From contig SYLG01000016.1 in NCBI GenBank assembly GCA_005808665.1, forward strand, positions 1 to 38,857: DNA of 38,857 bases, written 5' to 3'. This stretch comes from Planctomycetia bacterium. Its GTDB lineage: Bacteria > Planctomycetota > Planctomycetia > Gemmatales > Gemmataceae. A program made the position numbers and the translations under genes. Positions 10,018 to 19,263 of this stretch are shown piece by piece. The first letter of the stretch is position 1. Every line of letters starts with the position of its first letter. The notes under the pieces are model-generated. The model worked only from the letters and a program-made list of their open reading frames with translations, was not told the DNA's origin and made no database searches.

Positions 10018-13000
10018 ATGGTTATGAAAGAATCGTGTTTAAAAGATGGTGAGATTGCTCAATGGGTCCATTGGCCATCGGAAATGTCTACGCACCCCAA
10101 ATGGGTGCATGTTCGGTCATGTACTTTTTGTGCAGAGGCCATTAACCAGCATCGAAACGGGCCAGTAGCCCATTTTGAGGTGGACACATATTCCACCCAA
10201 GGGATTGCGAAAACCAAAGAATTTCTGCCCCCCCTATCCATTCCCAAAACGGTCGAAGGCTACCGTTTGGATCGCTTTCTTGGCCTTGGATCGAGCGGGC
10301 AGGTTTGGCTTGCCGAAGAATTGGGTGTCGGCCGCCAGGTTGCCATCAAATACCTGAACCAATTTGGCCTTATGGAAAACCGGACAAGGCTCCTCCGTGA
10401 GGCGCGCATTCTATCCTCAGTCAATCACCCTTCCCTCCTTCGCATTTTTGGTTCAGGATCCGATGATTCTTCAGCATGGCTGATTCTGGAATATTGTCCT
10501 GGAGGTAGCCTGGGTGATCTCCTTCGGAATCGCATGAAGTTTTCTCCCGGGGAAGCAGCAAGCCTATTGGTACAAATCGCCGAGGGGCTTGTTTTGGTTC
10601 ACGAGAAAGGGATTATTCATCGGGACATCAAACCGGATAATATCCTTTTTAGTCACGATGGCAAACCTCGTTTGGCGGATTTTGGTTTGGCAAAGCTGAT
10701 TGATGCCACCAGCAGTCTTACCACCAAAGGCGATGTCCTGGGCACCCCGGCGTATATTTCTCCGGAACAGGTCCGTGGAGGAAAAATTGGTCCTCCTGCG
10801 GATATTCATGCTTTGGGGGGGGTGCTTTATCACCTCCTGACCGGCTCCCCTCCCTTTAAAGCTGCGAGTGCCTTTCAGGCGATGGCTTTGGCGGATTCGG
10901 TTCGACCCATTTCCCCCTTAATTACGGACCCCACCCTGCCGGTGGATCTGGTCAATGTTTGCCTTAAATGCCTTCAAAAAAACCCTCGCGACCGGTATCA
11001 TTCGGTTGCGGATTTCGTAACAGATCTCCGCAAATTCCTTGCCGGCCAAAAAGTAATAGCACGACCCTTGGGAATGGTAACGGAAATCATCCGATGGAGC
11101 GCTAAAAATCGCCTGCTTTCCCTATCGATTCTTGCCACCCTTGTGACCATGATTGCCGCCACTTTCATTAGCATGGCTTTTGCGGTAAGGGCCGTAGCCG
11201 AAAAAAATATCGCCGACATTTCCACAACCCGGGCGGAAAACCAATACTACAACTCGCAAATGCGCAGCATACAAAATGCGGTTGACCAAGGGAGCATAAC
11301 CCTGGCCAGAAGAAAATTGGTGGGTTTGGAACCAAACGAAACCGGAAGGGATTATCGGGGTTTTGAATGGTATTATTGGAATCGTCAACTCAAAAAAACC
11401 CCCGAGGAGTTCTCGCTGAATGTCAAATTTGTTCGTCGTGCAACCATTTCGCCCAAGGGAAGCCTACTTCTGTTGGACAGTGTCAACCAATTGCACTCCA
11501 GGGATAATTTAACTGGCTTGACTCATCGGTTGTCCACACCACCAGATTCCAAGTTGGGTGATTTGGATCCCAAAGGACTCTTTGCCCTCATTACCAATGC
11601 CATGGGTAAAGGCCTGCTTCTGGATTCCCGAAGCAACATTTCTCAACCGGTGGGCCCCATGAGTGCCCAGGCTATTTCATCTTTTCTCCTTGGACCTGAT
11701 GGCAAGGAAGCGGTTGTTTTTCCCATGTCCAGAAAGGATCCGATCTACCTTTGGGACCTGTCCAAAAACCAACGCAGCCGGGAAGTGGGTTTGGTTCCAC
11801 CCTTTATTGGTACACCCCTTTTGGACCCAGCGGGGAAAAAAGTAGCCTTTATTTTGAAAGATAATCAGCTTGGGATATTGGACTTGGCAAATGGAAAAAT
11901 GTTGGTTAGCCCAGCCATGGAAGTGGCAATTCTTAGAAAAGTTCGCTGGAATCCCGAGGGGACGGCTCTTGCCGCCATTGGTGTCGATGGCTCGGGATAT
12001 GGTCAATTATTGCGCTGGATTCCCGGAAACGAGCCCATCCTCATGCCTTTTCCTGATGGAAGGCAACCTATCCAATTGGCTGTTTTGGATAAGGAGCATT
12101 TAGCCGTAGTCGATTTTCATAGTACGATTCATTTCTTCAACCCAAAACTGAATCGAACCGACAGCAAAGCAGGCTCGGGCAATGTGCCAACCGCCATTTG
12201 GCATAACGAAACCAAAGTGGGCGTGGTCGATGATTTTGGGAATGCCCAGGAGTTTCATTCCCCATCAGTTGCCAATTCGATGGCACCCAAAAACAAGGAA
12301 ATCCTGTCGGAATTGGCCTGGTTTTGCCCGGACAAACTTTTATTTACAGGTATTTATAACAAGGCGGAATTAAGGGCATTTCCCTTTAACCGGGCGAATC
12401 CCCTGACCCTGGAAAATGGGACCAAACCAATCCACTGTGCCGCCGATCGAAAAGGCCGGGTTTTCGTTGCCATGGGTGATAAAATCCAGAGGATAGATCA
12501 CGATGGCAATGTCCTTTATAGTAGCAAAACCCCCAAACCCGTGCGTTCGCTTGGAGCGGAGGGCGACCGGATATTGGTTTCTCAATCCGATGGGACGGAT
12601 ATCCTTTTGGATGCGGAAAGTTTGGCATTACAATTAACCTTGCCTGGGCCATCAAAAGCGGTAGCCCTTTCACCATCAGATGATAAAGTAGTTTTAATAA
12701 CTCCAACCGGGACCATCAAAATCATTCGAACCCTGGACGGATCCGAGTTGGAAGAATTTGATCCTCAGGGCACCCAGCCCACAGGGGTGACCATTTCCAC
12801 AAATGGCATCGTTTATGTTAGTTATATGGGTGGATTGATTCGGGCCTTTGAACCTGGGAAACGGCATATCCCCAAAGATTTCCAAGGTCACAGTTCCCCG
12901 ATTGCCACACTGGATCTTTCACCCGATAACAAACGGTTGGCCTCGGGAAGTATTGACGGTCAGATTCGGATTTGGGACCTTTCCAGTGGGGAAGATTTAT

Positions 13001-13119
13001 TGGTTCTGAACTCGAAACAAATCAAAAGTGTTTTGCGGTTGCGTTTTAGCCCGGATGGTCAGAAATTGGGCTGCACCACCACTAGTAACCAACCGGACAT
13101 TTTTGATGCAAGACCTTGA
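10018..13119 (+). CDS. Transmembrane Ser/Thr protein kinase with ZAS-like N-terminus and WD40-type C-terminus
   Basis: Hanks-type kinase of 1033 aa. Residues ~79-340 form a complete catalytic domain: glycine loop GLGSSGQV, VAIK lysine K111, HRDIKPDN with D203, DFG with D221, and SPEQ in the activation segment. A hydrophobic helix follows at ~365-385 (LSILATLVTMIAATFI). The C-terminal ~600 residues carry degenerate WD40-like beta-propeller repeats, clearest in 'SPDNKRLASGSIDGQIRIWD', and the RGFEWYYW motif common in planctomycete WD40 kinases. The N-terminus carries H31-x3-C35-x2-C38, the pattern of anti-sigma zinc-binding (ZAS) domains. The likely role is membrane signalling with an external sensing propeller; the target is unknown. 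The start is uncertain between ATG 10018 and ATG 10024, since neither has a good ribosome site. It converges on the following minus-strand gene. Confidence 0.9.
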   Translation: MVMKESCLKDGEIAQWVHWPSEMSTHPKWVHVRSCTFCAEAINQHRNGPVAHFEVDTYSTQGIAKTKEFLPPLSIPKTVEGYRLDRFLGLGSSGQVWLAEELGVGRQVAIKYLNQFGLMENRTRLLREARILSSVNHPSLLRIFGSGSDDSSAWLILEYCPGGSLGDLLRNRMKFSPGEAASLLVQIAEGLVLVHEKGIIHRDIKPDNILFSHDGKPRLADFGLAKLIDATSSLTTKGDVLGTPAYISPEQVRGGKIGPPADIHALGGVLYHLLTGSPPFKAASAFQAMALADSVRPISPLITDPTLPVDLVNVCLKCLQKNPRDRYHSVADFVTDLRKFLAGQKVIARPLGMVTEIIRWSAKNRLLSLSILATLVTMIAATFISMAFAVRAVAEKNIADISTTRAENQYYNSQMRSIQNAVDQGSITLARRKLVGLEPNETGRDYRGFEWYYWNRQLKKTPEEFSLNVKFVRRATISPKGSLLLLDSVNQLHSRDNLTGLTHRLSTPPDSKLGDLDPKGLFALITNAMGKGLLLDSRSNISQPVGPMSAQAISSFLLGPDGKEAVVFPMSRKDPIYLWDLSKNQRSREVGLVPPFIGTPLLDPAGKKVAFILKDNQLGILDLANGKMLVSPAMEVAILRKVRWNPEGTALAAIGVDGSGYGQLLRWIPGNEPILMPFPDGRQPIQLAVLDKEHLAVVDFHSTIHFFNPKLNRTDSKAGSGNVPTAIWHNETKVGVVDDFGNAQEFHSPSVANSMAPKNKEILSELAWFCPDKLLFTGIYNKAELRAFPFNRANPLTLENGTKPIHCAADRKGRVFVAMGDKIQRIDHDGNVLYSSKTPKPVRSLGAEGDRILVSQSDGTDILLDAESLALQLTLPGPSKAVALSPSDDKVVLITPTGTIKIIRTLDGSELEEFDPQGTQPTGVTISTNGIVYVSYMGGLIRAFEPGKRHIPKDFQGHSSPIATLDLSPDNKRLASGSIDGQIRIWDLSSGEDLLVLNSKQIKSVLRLRFSPDGQKLGCTTTSNQPDIFDARP

Positions 13120-13160
13120 ATGGACTGAAAGGGAAGCCTTCGGATCCCATCCCGAAAGAA

Positions 13161-14555
13161 CTATTTGGGGGCCATGGCCGGGACCAATAGTCCACCAATG
13201 AGATTCAAATCCCTGGCTCCCAGTTTTTCCACCAACCGTGGTGTCATGGTGAAAGTCACAACCACTTGTTCGCCGGTGGCCGAGGCAACCAAATAAAAAT
13301 GTTGAATCACCTCGGACCCATCCATTTTACCCTGGGCGGCAATCCGGTAAATGAATCGTCCTTCGGTTCCGGGAATCTCGTCCGCCAGCAGCTCCTTCTC
13401 CGGTCGCCATCCTGGCGTTTTGTTCATGGCAGCCCGGAAATCCTCGGGAGCCATATGGTTTCCTTTGAGGGCCTTGTCCCATGGCGTCACCACACACTGG
13501 GCAATGAAATCCCCACGGTCCAAAAGCCTTAATACCATATGGTCGTTTGTTTCCGCAACAATCTGCCAATTCCGGCCATGAACCAATTCATAGCGACCTT
13601 TGGCATCCTTGTGTTCAATGGCCAAAAGATGAAGCGGAATATCCTCCTTTTCGCCAGGTAATTCTTCCATAACCTTGTCCGATAACGATGCTGGAGTTTT
13701 GATTCGTATCCGTTTCAGTGTAAGAGTGCTGGAAAGTGTTCCTGCAGGGTTTACCGGGCCGGCATCCCGTTCTTCGGTTTGTTTCCAAAGGAGGTCCGTT
13801 ATGGTTTTGGTGGGAAAATCAAAGGTTCCGGCAGCTTCCACAACCGCCTTAACCTGGGCTCCCTGATCAATTCCCGAGGCTTTGCCTACCACCCGAAATT
13901 GGGCTTTTTCTCCGGATACCTTTTCCATGGTTCCCTTGAGGTCTTGTTCGATAAGGCCTTCGAAATGGCAAAGTTTCTGAACCGTGGCATTTGGTATTTT
14001 CCACGGGTCGCCCGATTTTTGTTTGTTTCCGGGTAACAAGCCCGAAACCGCCAGGGTGTCAAATTGATCGGTGGTCAGTTCCTGTTCCGAACGGGTCAAC
14101 GGACCTTCCGGACAAAAAGTAACGAATTCTTCCTTGGTCCTTTGGATAAGGAAAATCCGCCTGGTATCCCGAAGGGACCTCTCTGTTTTTTCCCCGGCGG
14201 CAACCACCAACGCCTGGGCTTTGTCGTAGTACCTGGCCACTCGTGACGGGCCGGTGCTGTGTGGGGTATCCCCCAGGTTAAGCATCCGTTCAAAATAATG
14301 ATGGTGCCCCTTGGCCTCGGTTGGCAATTTTTCCATCCCCTTGGCTGTATTCAGGCGCAATTCCCCCTTGAGGTCGAGTTTTATGTCCACCTCAAATACC
14401 TGGTCTACGGCAAGGTCTTCCAAAAGAAGGGGTTGGGGCACCTCTGGCGGATCCTTGGCCAAACCAACCCATCCACCAATGAACACAAATGCCAGCCACA
14501 AAAACCATTGCAATCCGGTTTGGGGAGTCGGATTGCCCAGGCTGGCCCTTAACAT
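13161..14555 (-). CDS. Secreted conserved hypothetical protein
   Basis: I do not recognise a named family. From ATG 14555 the product is 464 aa. This start is preferred over upstream in-frame ATGs at 14615 and 14582 because GGGGAG lies ~8 nt before it and a signal-peptide-like helix follows (LQWFLWLAFVFIGGWVGLA). After the predicted cleavage the protein is soluble and rich in beta-type sequence. The C-terminal ~130 residues ('GRNWQIVAETNDHMVLRL' to 'VVTFTMTPRLVEKLG') have the feel of a small PsbP/Mog1-like lipid- or protein-binding fold, but that is a weak guess. It is transcribed divergently from the phosphoesterase gene across a 130-bp gap holding an inverted repeat, and convergently with the kinase gene. 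It is exported; function unknown. Confidence 0.75.
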   Translation of the reverse strand: MLRASLGNPTPQTGLQWFLWLAFVFIGGWVGLAKDPPEVPQPLLLEDLAVDQVFEVDIKLDLKGELRLNTAKGMEKLPTEAKGHHHYFERMLNLGDTPHSTGPSRVARYYDKAQALVVAAGEKTERSLRDTRRIFLIQRTKEEFVTFCPEGPLTRSEQELTTDQFDTLAVSGLLPGNKQKSGDPWKIPNATVQKLCHFEGLIEQDLKGTMEKVSGEKAQFRVVGKASGIDQGAQVKAVVEAAGTFDFPTKTITDLLWKQTEERDAGPVNPAGTLSSTLTLKRIRIKTPASLSDKVMEELPGEKEDIPLHLLAIEHKDAKGRYELVHGRNWQIVAETNDHMVLRLLDRGDFIAQCVVTPWDKALKGNHMAPEDFRAAMNKTPGWRPEKELLADEIPGTEGRFIYRIAAQGKMDGSEVIQHFYLVASATGEQVVVTFTMTPRLVEKLGARDLNLIGGLLVPAMAPK

Positions 14556-14588
14556 TATCGTTCTCCCCAAACAAGATACCATGGTTCC

Positions 14589-14633
14589 AAACGGGCCTGT
14601 ACCCCAAAATTTCATGGAAAAGCAAGCCCGTTT
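14589..14633. promoter_or_regulatory. 8-bp perfect inverted repeat in a divergent intergenic region
   Basis: AAACGGGC (14589-14596) and GCCCGTTT (14626-14633) are perfect inverted copies separated by 29 nt, centred between the divergent starts at 14555 and 14686. The spacing suits a dimeric or looped operator, but no known regulator motif is recognised and chance cannot be excluded. Confidence 0.3.
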
Positions 14634-14685
14634 CGGGAAAATGACCTCATGGTCGTTTGGGCAGGAAAGGTTGCGGTATCATTCC

Positions 14686-16560
14686 ATGAAAAACCCCCTT
14701 CTCTTTATTTCCATCACTTTATTTGTTGCTTTGCTGATTTACTACCAAAAAGAGGTTGGCGATTCGGATGACCATTCCAACGGCCCACCCAGACCAATAG
14801 CAGCATGGGTGTTGGAAGCCTCCCGGTTGACCAAAGGTACGATTTCATCGACCGTGGGCAATTGGCCCATCACTCTCCATGCACAGCCTCAAACCATTAA
14901 GGCTCCGGTCGATGCCCTCTATTTCGGTGGTGGACTTACAGGCGGATCTGTCCTTTCCCAAAAAAACAAACCCACCCCTGCTCCCAAAGAGGCGATCAGC
15001 CTTCTTTCTTGGGTTCGGCTGGATGCAGGGGCGCGCAAAGGGGGCATTATCGGCCGGATCGAAGACAACCGCTATGGAGCCGGCGGAACCTATTTGGGTT
15101 ACGACGAAACGCATTGGATCTTTGGCCTCACTCCAGGTGGCCCCGGGATTGGCGAGGGGAGATTGCAAATCCTTCGATCCGCAAAACCAATGGAAAAAGG
15201 AAAATGGTCGCTTGTCGTAGCCACTTACGATGGGAAAGAAATGCGCCTATTCGTCAATGGGGAACTTGCCGCCGAATCCCGTGCCGCCTTGGGCCCAATC
15301 AATTGGTATCGGACCGACAGGTGGAGCATAGGTCAATTTAGCGACGAAAATGAGAAGGTGCCTATGATTGGTGCCCTTCGGGAGGTGGAAATCTATGACA
15401 AAGCCCTAACCCAAGAAACCATTCGGACCAGGTTTATCAGCCAATTGGCGCGTGTCCAAACGGAATCGGTTGGCTCCCCCCTCCACTTTGTCATTGCTCC
15501 TTACCTGCAATTTCCCGACACCCACAGTTTTCGGGTTTGCATGGAAACTTCCCAACCCGTAACCGCCACGATTGAATATGGACCTGAAGCCCCATTTAAC
15601 CTGAAGACGACCTCCAAAGGGCTGGAAACTTTCCACGAAATCCCCATTGGGGGACTCCAGCCTGGAAGCATGGGTTATTACAGGGTGATATGTACGGGGC
15701 CAGCAGGGGAACATTTGGAAACGACTATTCTTCCCTGGCAAACGGCCCCAATAGATAGTGTTCCCTTCAGCTTTGCCATCATTGGCGATACCCAGGGAAA
15801 TGCGCCTGCCACAGGCAAAGTGGCCAACATCATGAAGGAACTTCGGCCTCATTTTGCCTTGCATTTGGGAGATGTGGTAAATGAGGGCCATGACAAACGC
15901 CAATGGGTGGAAGAATTGTTCCGGCCCAGCCAGGAACTTTTTGGTCAGGTTCCCCTTTTTCCAACCATGGGCAATCACGAGAAGAACCATCCCAATTATT
16001 ACAAGTACTTTTCCCTGCCTTCCCCGGAGTACCGCTATTCGTACACATGGGGGGATGCCGCTTTCTTCGTTCTTGATAGCAACAAGCCCATGGCAAGGGG
16101 AACCGAACAATACAATTGGCTTGACGATGCCCTTGGAAAATCCCAAGCCAGGTGGAAGTTTTGCTACCACCACCATCCTGTCTATTCCAGTGATAACAAC
16201 GACTTCGGCGACACTTTCGCGGGGAAACGATCCTTGTACGGCGATCCGAAGCTGCGACCCCTTGCTCCTCTTTATGAAAAACACAAGGTAGACATGGTCT
16301 TCTGCGGCCATGTGCACCTATATGAACGAACCCATCCCATCAAAAATGGCAAACTCGATGAGACAGGTGGGGTGGTGTATGTCACCTCCGGTGGGGGTGG
16401 TGGCAGTCTGGAAAACTTCACACCAACGCCTGAATGGTTCAAGGCGGCCAATCGGGTGGACTATCACACGACCTTTGTCAATATCCGGAACAACACCCTC
16501 GAACTGCGGGCTTTTGACAAAGAAGGTATCCTCTTTGATCAGTATTTGAAAACGAAATAA
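14686..16560 (+). CDS. Membrane-anchored LamG / purple acid phosphatase-like metallophosphoesterase
   Basis: The protein has 624 aa from ATG 14686; the frame is open further upstream but that region is shadowed by the divergent gene and carries no signal. An N-terminal anchor (LLFISITLFVALLIYY) is followed at ~55-255 by a LamG/concanavalin-like domain ('WSLVVATYDGKEMRLFVNG'). A purple-acid-phosphatase fibronectin-type domain follows from ~268, then a calcineurin-like metallophosphoesterase domain. All metal ligand motifs are visible: GDTQ (D368), GDVVN (D396, N399), GNHE (N430, H431), HHHP (495-498) and GHVH (H542, H544). It probably hydrolyses phosphoesters at the cell surface, with LamG perhaps tethering it to glycans; the substrate is not shown. 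AGGAAAGG lies ~15 nt before the start, which is long spacing. It converges on the permease gene. Confidence 0.88.
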   Translation: MKNPLLFISITLFVALLIYYQKEVGDSDDHSNGPPRPIAAWVLEASRLTKGTISSTVGNWPITLHAQPQTIKAPVDALYFGGGLTGGSVLSQKNKPTPAPKEAISLLSWVRLDAGARKGGIIGRIEDNRYGAGGTYLGYDETHWIFGLTPGGPGIGEGRLQILRSAKPMEKGKWSLVVATYDGKEMRLFVNGELAAESRAALGPINWYRTDRWSIGQFSDENEKVPMIGALREVEIYDKALTQETIRTRFISQLARVQTESVGSPLHFVIAPYLQFPDTHSFRVCMETSQPVTATIEYGPEAPFNLKTTSKGLETFHEIPIGGLQPGSMGYYRVICTGPAGEHLETTILPWQTAPIDSVPFSFAIIGDTQGNAPATGKVANIMKELRPHFALHLGDVVNEGHDKRQWVEELFRPSQELFGQVPLFPTMGNHEKNHPNYYKYFSLPSPEYRYSYTWGDAAFFVLDSNKPMARGTEQYNWLDDALGKSQARWKFCYHHHPVYSSDNNDFGDTFAGKRSLYGDPKLRPLAPLYEKHKVDMVFCGHVHLYERTHPIKNGKLDETGGVVYVTSGGGGGSLENFTPTPEWFKAANRVDYHTTFVNIRNNTLELRAFDKEGILFDQYLKTK

Positions 16561-16628
16561 GGATGGGACTTACCTCCTTTTTTCAAATACCAATTGCCAG
16601 TCCAATGTCAGGTTGTTGACACAAAACA

Positions 16629-19262
16629 CTATTCATAAGCCAAGGCGTCGGCTAATCCGATTTTCGTGGCCCACAAGGCAGGAGCGATAGCCGCAAGGGT
16701 TGCCACCAAGGGACCACTAATCATTACCAACCCCAACATCGACCATGGAACCACCAGGGGAAACGCCATTCCTGCTTCCTCGCCCATCAACAATTCGACC
16801 GCATACCATTCCAAAGCCAAGCCCAAGACAATTCCAGCGAAAGCCCCGGCCAATCCCATGAGAAAACCTTCCACCAATACGGTGGTAAAGATCTGTTGCC
16901 GCATTGCTCCCACGGCCCTTAAAAGCCCCAATTCCCTTCTTCTTTGAAGGACAGAAACAAAAAGTGCACTCACCACTCCAAGGAGTGCCACCAAACCAAG
17001 TATTCCCTGTTGGGCATAGGCCAGATTGTATACCGACCGAAGGTTTCGACCGACTTCCGCCAACAAGGTAGCCTGATCAATCACAAAAAGGCCTTCCCGT
17101 TTGGCAAATCGGGTTTCAAGGATATGCCGGATGGCGTCCGATTCCCCGGGCACCTCAGGATGTGCCAAAAAAAGATCTATAATATCGATCTCGGGATCCT
17201 GAAACCGTTGCTTGTACCATTGCCGATTGGTTAGGATGACCCCCCTACTCCAGGTGTAATCCAACACCGTACCAAGAATTTCCAGTTGAACCGGGCCCCC
17301 GGGACCGGCTAGTTCGATCCGGTCCCCCACTTTAACCTTGTGCAGGTTTGCAAAATTTTCAGAAACAAGAGCTGTTCCCGGTTCGGATAATCGGGGAAAG
17401 CGGTTTAAGGTCTTGGCAAATTCCAGGCTTTCCAGCCGTTTGGATTTTGCAAACCCCTGGGTGTCCACCGCAATCATATAAACGACCTGTTTGTTGTAAT
17501 CAAACCGGACAAGCCTTGCACCAAGGGCGGTGTCCAGCCGATCGCCAAGGTCATTGCGGATTTCGGCAAGCAACGGTTCACGAATGGAAACCGAACGGAT
17601 GTATTGGGTAAAACCCGAACCCGAGGTGAGAAAAAGGTCTGCCCCAACCTTTTCCCTTACCCAATTAAACACCGCCGTTTCACTCGACACAATAAAACCA
17701 GCCGTTTGAATCGAAAGGGCCGCAGTAGCCGCCAATGCCGCCACCACCAGGCCGGTTCGCGAAGGTTCGGCAATCAGGTTGTCCGCCGCCATACGCCCTT
17801 CAATCCCAAGGATCCTGCGTAAAAAGGGGGCAAGGAGGGAACTCATTCCAAAGGCAAAAAGGGGGGTGGCGACCAGGCCACCAAAAAGGAAAACCACCAA
17901 ACCACCAAAAGCCCCTATCCGCACGGGTAACTGTTCCCGAAGGAGGATGATGCCCACTCCGGCGGCCATAAACAGCATGGCAACCACCCCCAAACGAAAC
18001 ATGCCACCCACCGTTGCCGACCTTGGTCCACGCCTAACGGCATCGGCCGGAGGCTCATTTGCGGCAGATAGGGCAGGTGCCAAGCCGGCAAGCATGGCAG
18101 TAAGGGTTCCAGCCACCATGGAGTAGCCCATTAAACCGGGGCTCACCACCACAGAACCCTCGCCCATATTCCTCCCAAGGACTTCTGCCAAGGCACCTCC
18201 AAAAGGCCCCTCCACCAATCGCGCAATGGCCCAACCGATGGGAATCCCTAATAACGATCCTATAAATCCACACAAGGCAGCCTCCCCAAGAAACATGGCC
18301 GCAATTTGCCCCTTGGTCCCCCCTGTCGACCGAAGCACACCTATCTCATGCCTCCTTTCCACCACCGCCACCGACAACCCGTTATAGACCAAAAACAGCC
18401 CAATCACAAGGGCCCCCACCCCACCAAGGGAAAACCCAAGTTCCATGGCTGCCGTTACCTCTCCAACCATCCTCTCTTCTTCGATGACCGGGCGAACCTC
18501 ACCCCTTTGATCTACCAACGCTTGCAGGGATTCAATCGCTTTTTTTGCATCTCCGTTACTTTGTACCACCACAACGGTTGCGTGTTCCGGTCGTTCAGGA
18601 TAAATAAACCGTCCAGCCACGGCGGCGTCCAAAAACAGGTGGCCACCAAAAAGGGAATGACCACCTTCAAGGTGGAGTATCCCCATGGGGACCAAAAGCA
18701 GTTTCTGGCCACCGGAGGAAACCTCAATGAGGACAGGGACCTTTCCCCCTTCAAAATCTTTGGCGAGATCCGCTCCAATCAAGCAAGGCGACCCCTTAAT
18801 GAGCGCCAACAATCGCGCAGGATCGTGAAGTGGTTCCATCCTGCCAGGAAGGGGAGTGGAATCCTGCGGGCCATTGGGATAAATATCCACTCCCAATAGG
18901 GGGATATTGCGCCGGTTTCCACCCACTTCCCCCAATGCATTACCGATGACCAATGCCCGGCTGGCAAGTATGCCTTCAGGTGGATGGCCACGAATTTCTC
19001 GGGCGATTTGCCTGGGTACTCCAGACCTTCCCCCCACAACGAGAAGATCAAAGCCTTGATAGAGTGGGTTTTTCCGGGAGGATTCCAGCCCTTTCCCCAA
19101 GGCCTGCGTCCCTACCAAAGTCGCAACCCCAAGGGCGATGGACAATACCAACAACGCCATTCGGTGGGGCTTGGCCCTATATTGGGCCAAGCCCAGCGAT
19201 CGCCAAAGGGAAATGACCGAAATTACAAACGATAAACGATTATGGTTTTTTCCCCGGGGCAT
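16629..19262 (-). CDS. ABC transporter permease with two FtsX-type domains
   Basis: 877-aa integral membrane permease of the MacB/LolCE type. The first membrane helix is at ~36-56 (LLVLSIALGVATLVGT), followed by a large periplasmic domain. A first FtsX block follows a 'VVERRHEIGVLRSTGG' coupling loop, a second periplasmic region follows, and a second FtsX block follows 'LQRRRELGLLRAVGA' near the C-terminus. This duplicated FtsX layout in one chain suggests a single large permease rather than a LolC/LolE pair. ATG 19262 lies one base after the stop codon of the upstream ATPase gene, and GGGAGG sits immediately before it, so the two are translationally linked. Likely substrates are lipoproteins, lipids or peptides exported outward; the sequence does not say which. 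Confidence 0.9.
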   Translation of the reverse strand: MPRGKNHNRLSFVISVISLWRSLGLAQYRAKPHRMALLVLSIALGVATLVGTQALGKGLESSRKNPLYQGFDLLVVGGRSGVPRQIAREIRGHPPEGILASRALVIGNALGEVGGNRRNIPLLGVDIYPNGPQDSTPLPGRMEPLHDPARLLALIKGSPCLIGADLAKDFEGGKVPVLIEVSSGGQKLLLVPMGILHLEGGHSLFGGHLFLDAAVAGRFIYPERPEHATVVVVQSNGDAKKAIESLQALVDQRGEVRPVIEEERMVGEVTAAMELGFSLGGVGALVIGLFLVYNGLSVAVVERRHEIGVLRSTGGTKGQIAAMFLGEAALCGFIGSLLGIPIGWAIARLVEGPFGGALAEVLGRNMGEGSVVVSPGLMGYSMVAGTLTAMLAGLAPALSAANEPPADAVRRGPRSATVGGMFRLGVVAMLFMAAGVGIILLREQLPVRIGAFGGLVVFLFGGLVATPLFAFGMSSLLAPFLRRILGIEGRMAADNLIAEPSRTGLVVAALAATAALSIQTAGFIVSSETAVFNWVREKVGADLFLTSGSGFTQYIRSVSIREPLLAEIRNDLGDRLDTALGARLVRFDYNKQVVYMIAVDTQGFAKSKRLESLEFAKTLNRFPRLSEPGTALVSENFANLHKVKVGDRIELAGPGGPVQLEILGTVLDYTWSRGVILTNRQWYKQRFQDPEIDIIDLFLAHPEVPGESDAIRHILETRFAKREGLFVIDQATLLAEVGRNLRSVYNLAYAQQGILGLVALLGVVSALFVSVLQRRRELGLLRAVGAMRQQIFTTVLVEGFLMGLAGAFAGIVLGLALEWYAVELLMGEEAGMAFPLVVPWSMLGLVMISGPLVATLAAIAPALWATKIGLADALAYE

Positions 19263-19263
19263 A

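Noticed and set aside
15406-16317. 303-codon minus-strand ORF opposite the metallophosphoesterase
   Set aside because: The plus strand carries all metallophosphoesterase motifs in order; the antisense frame has no domain or ribosome site.
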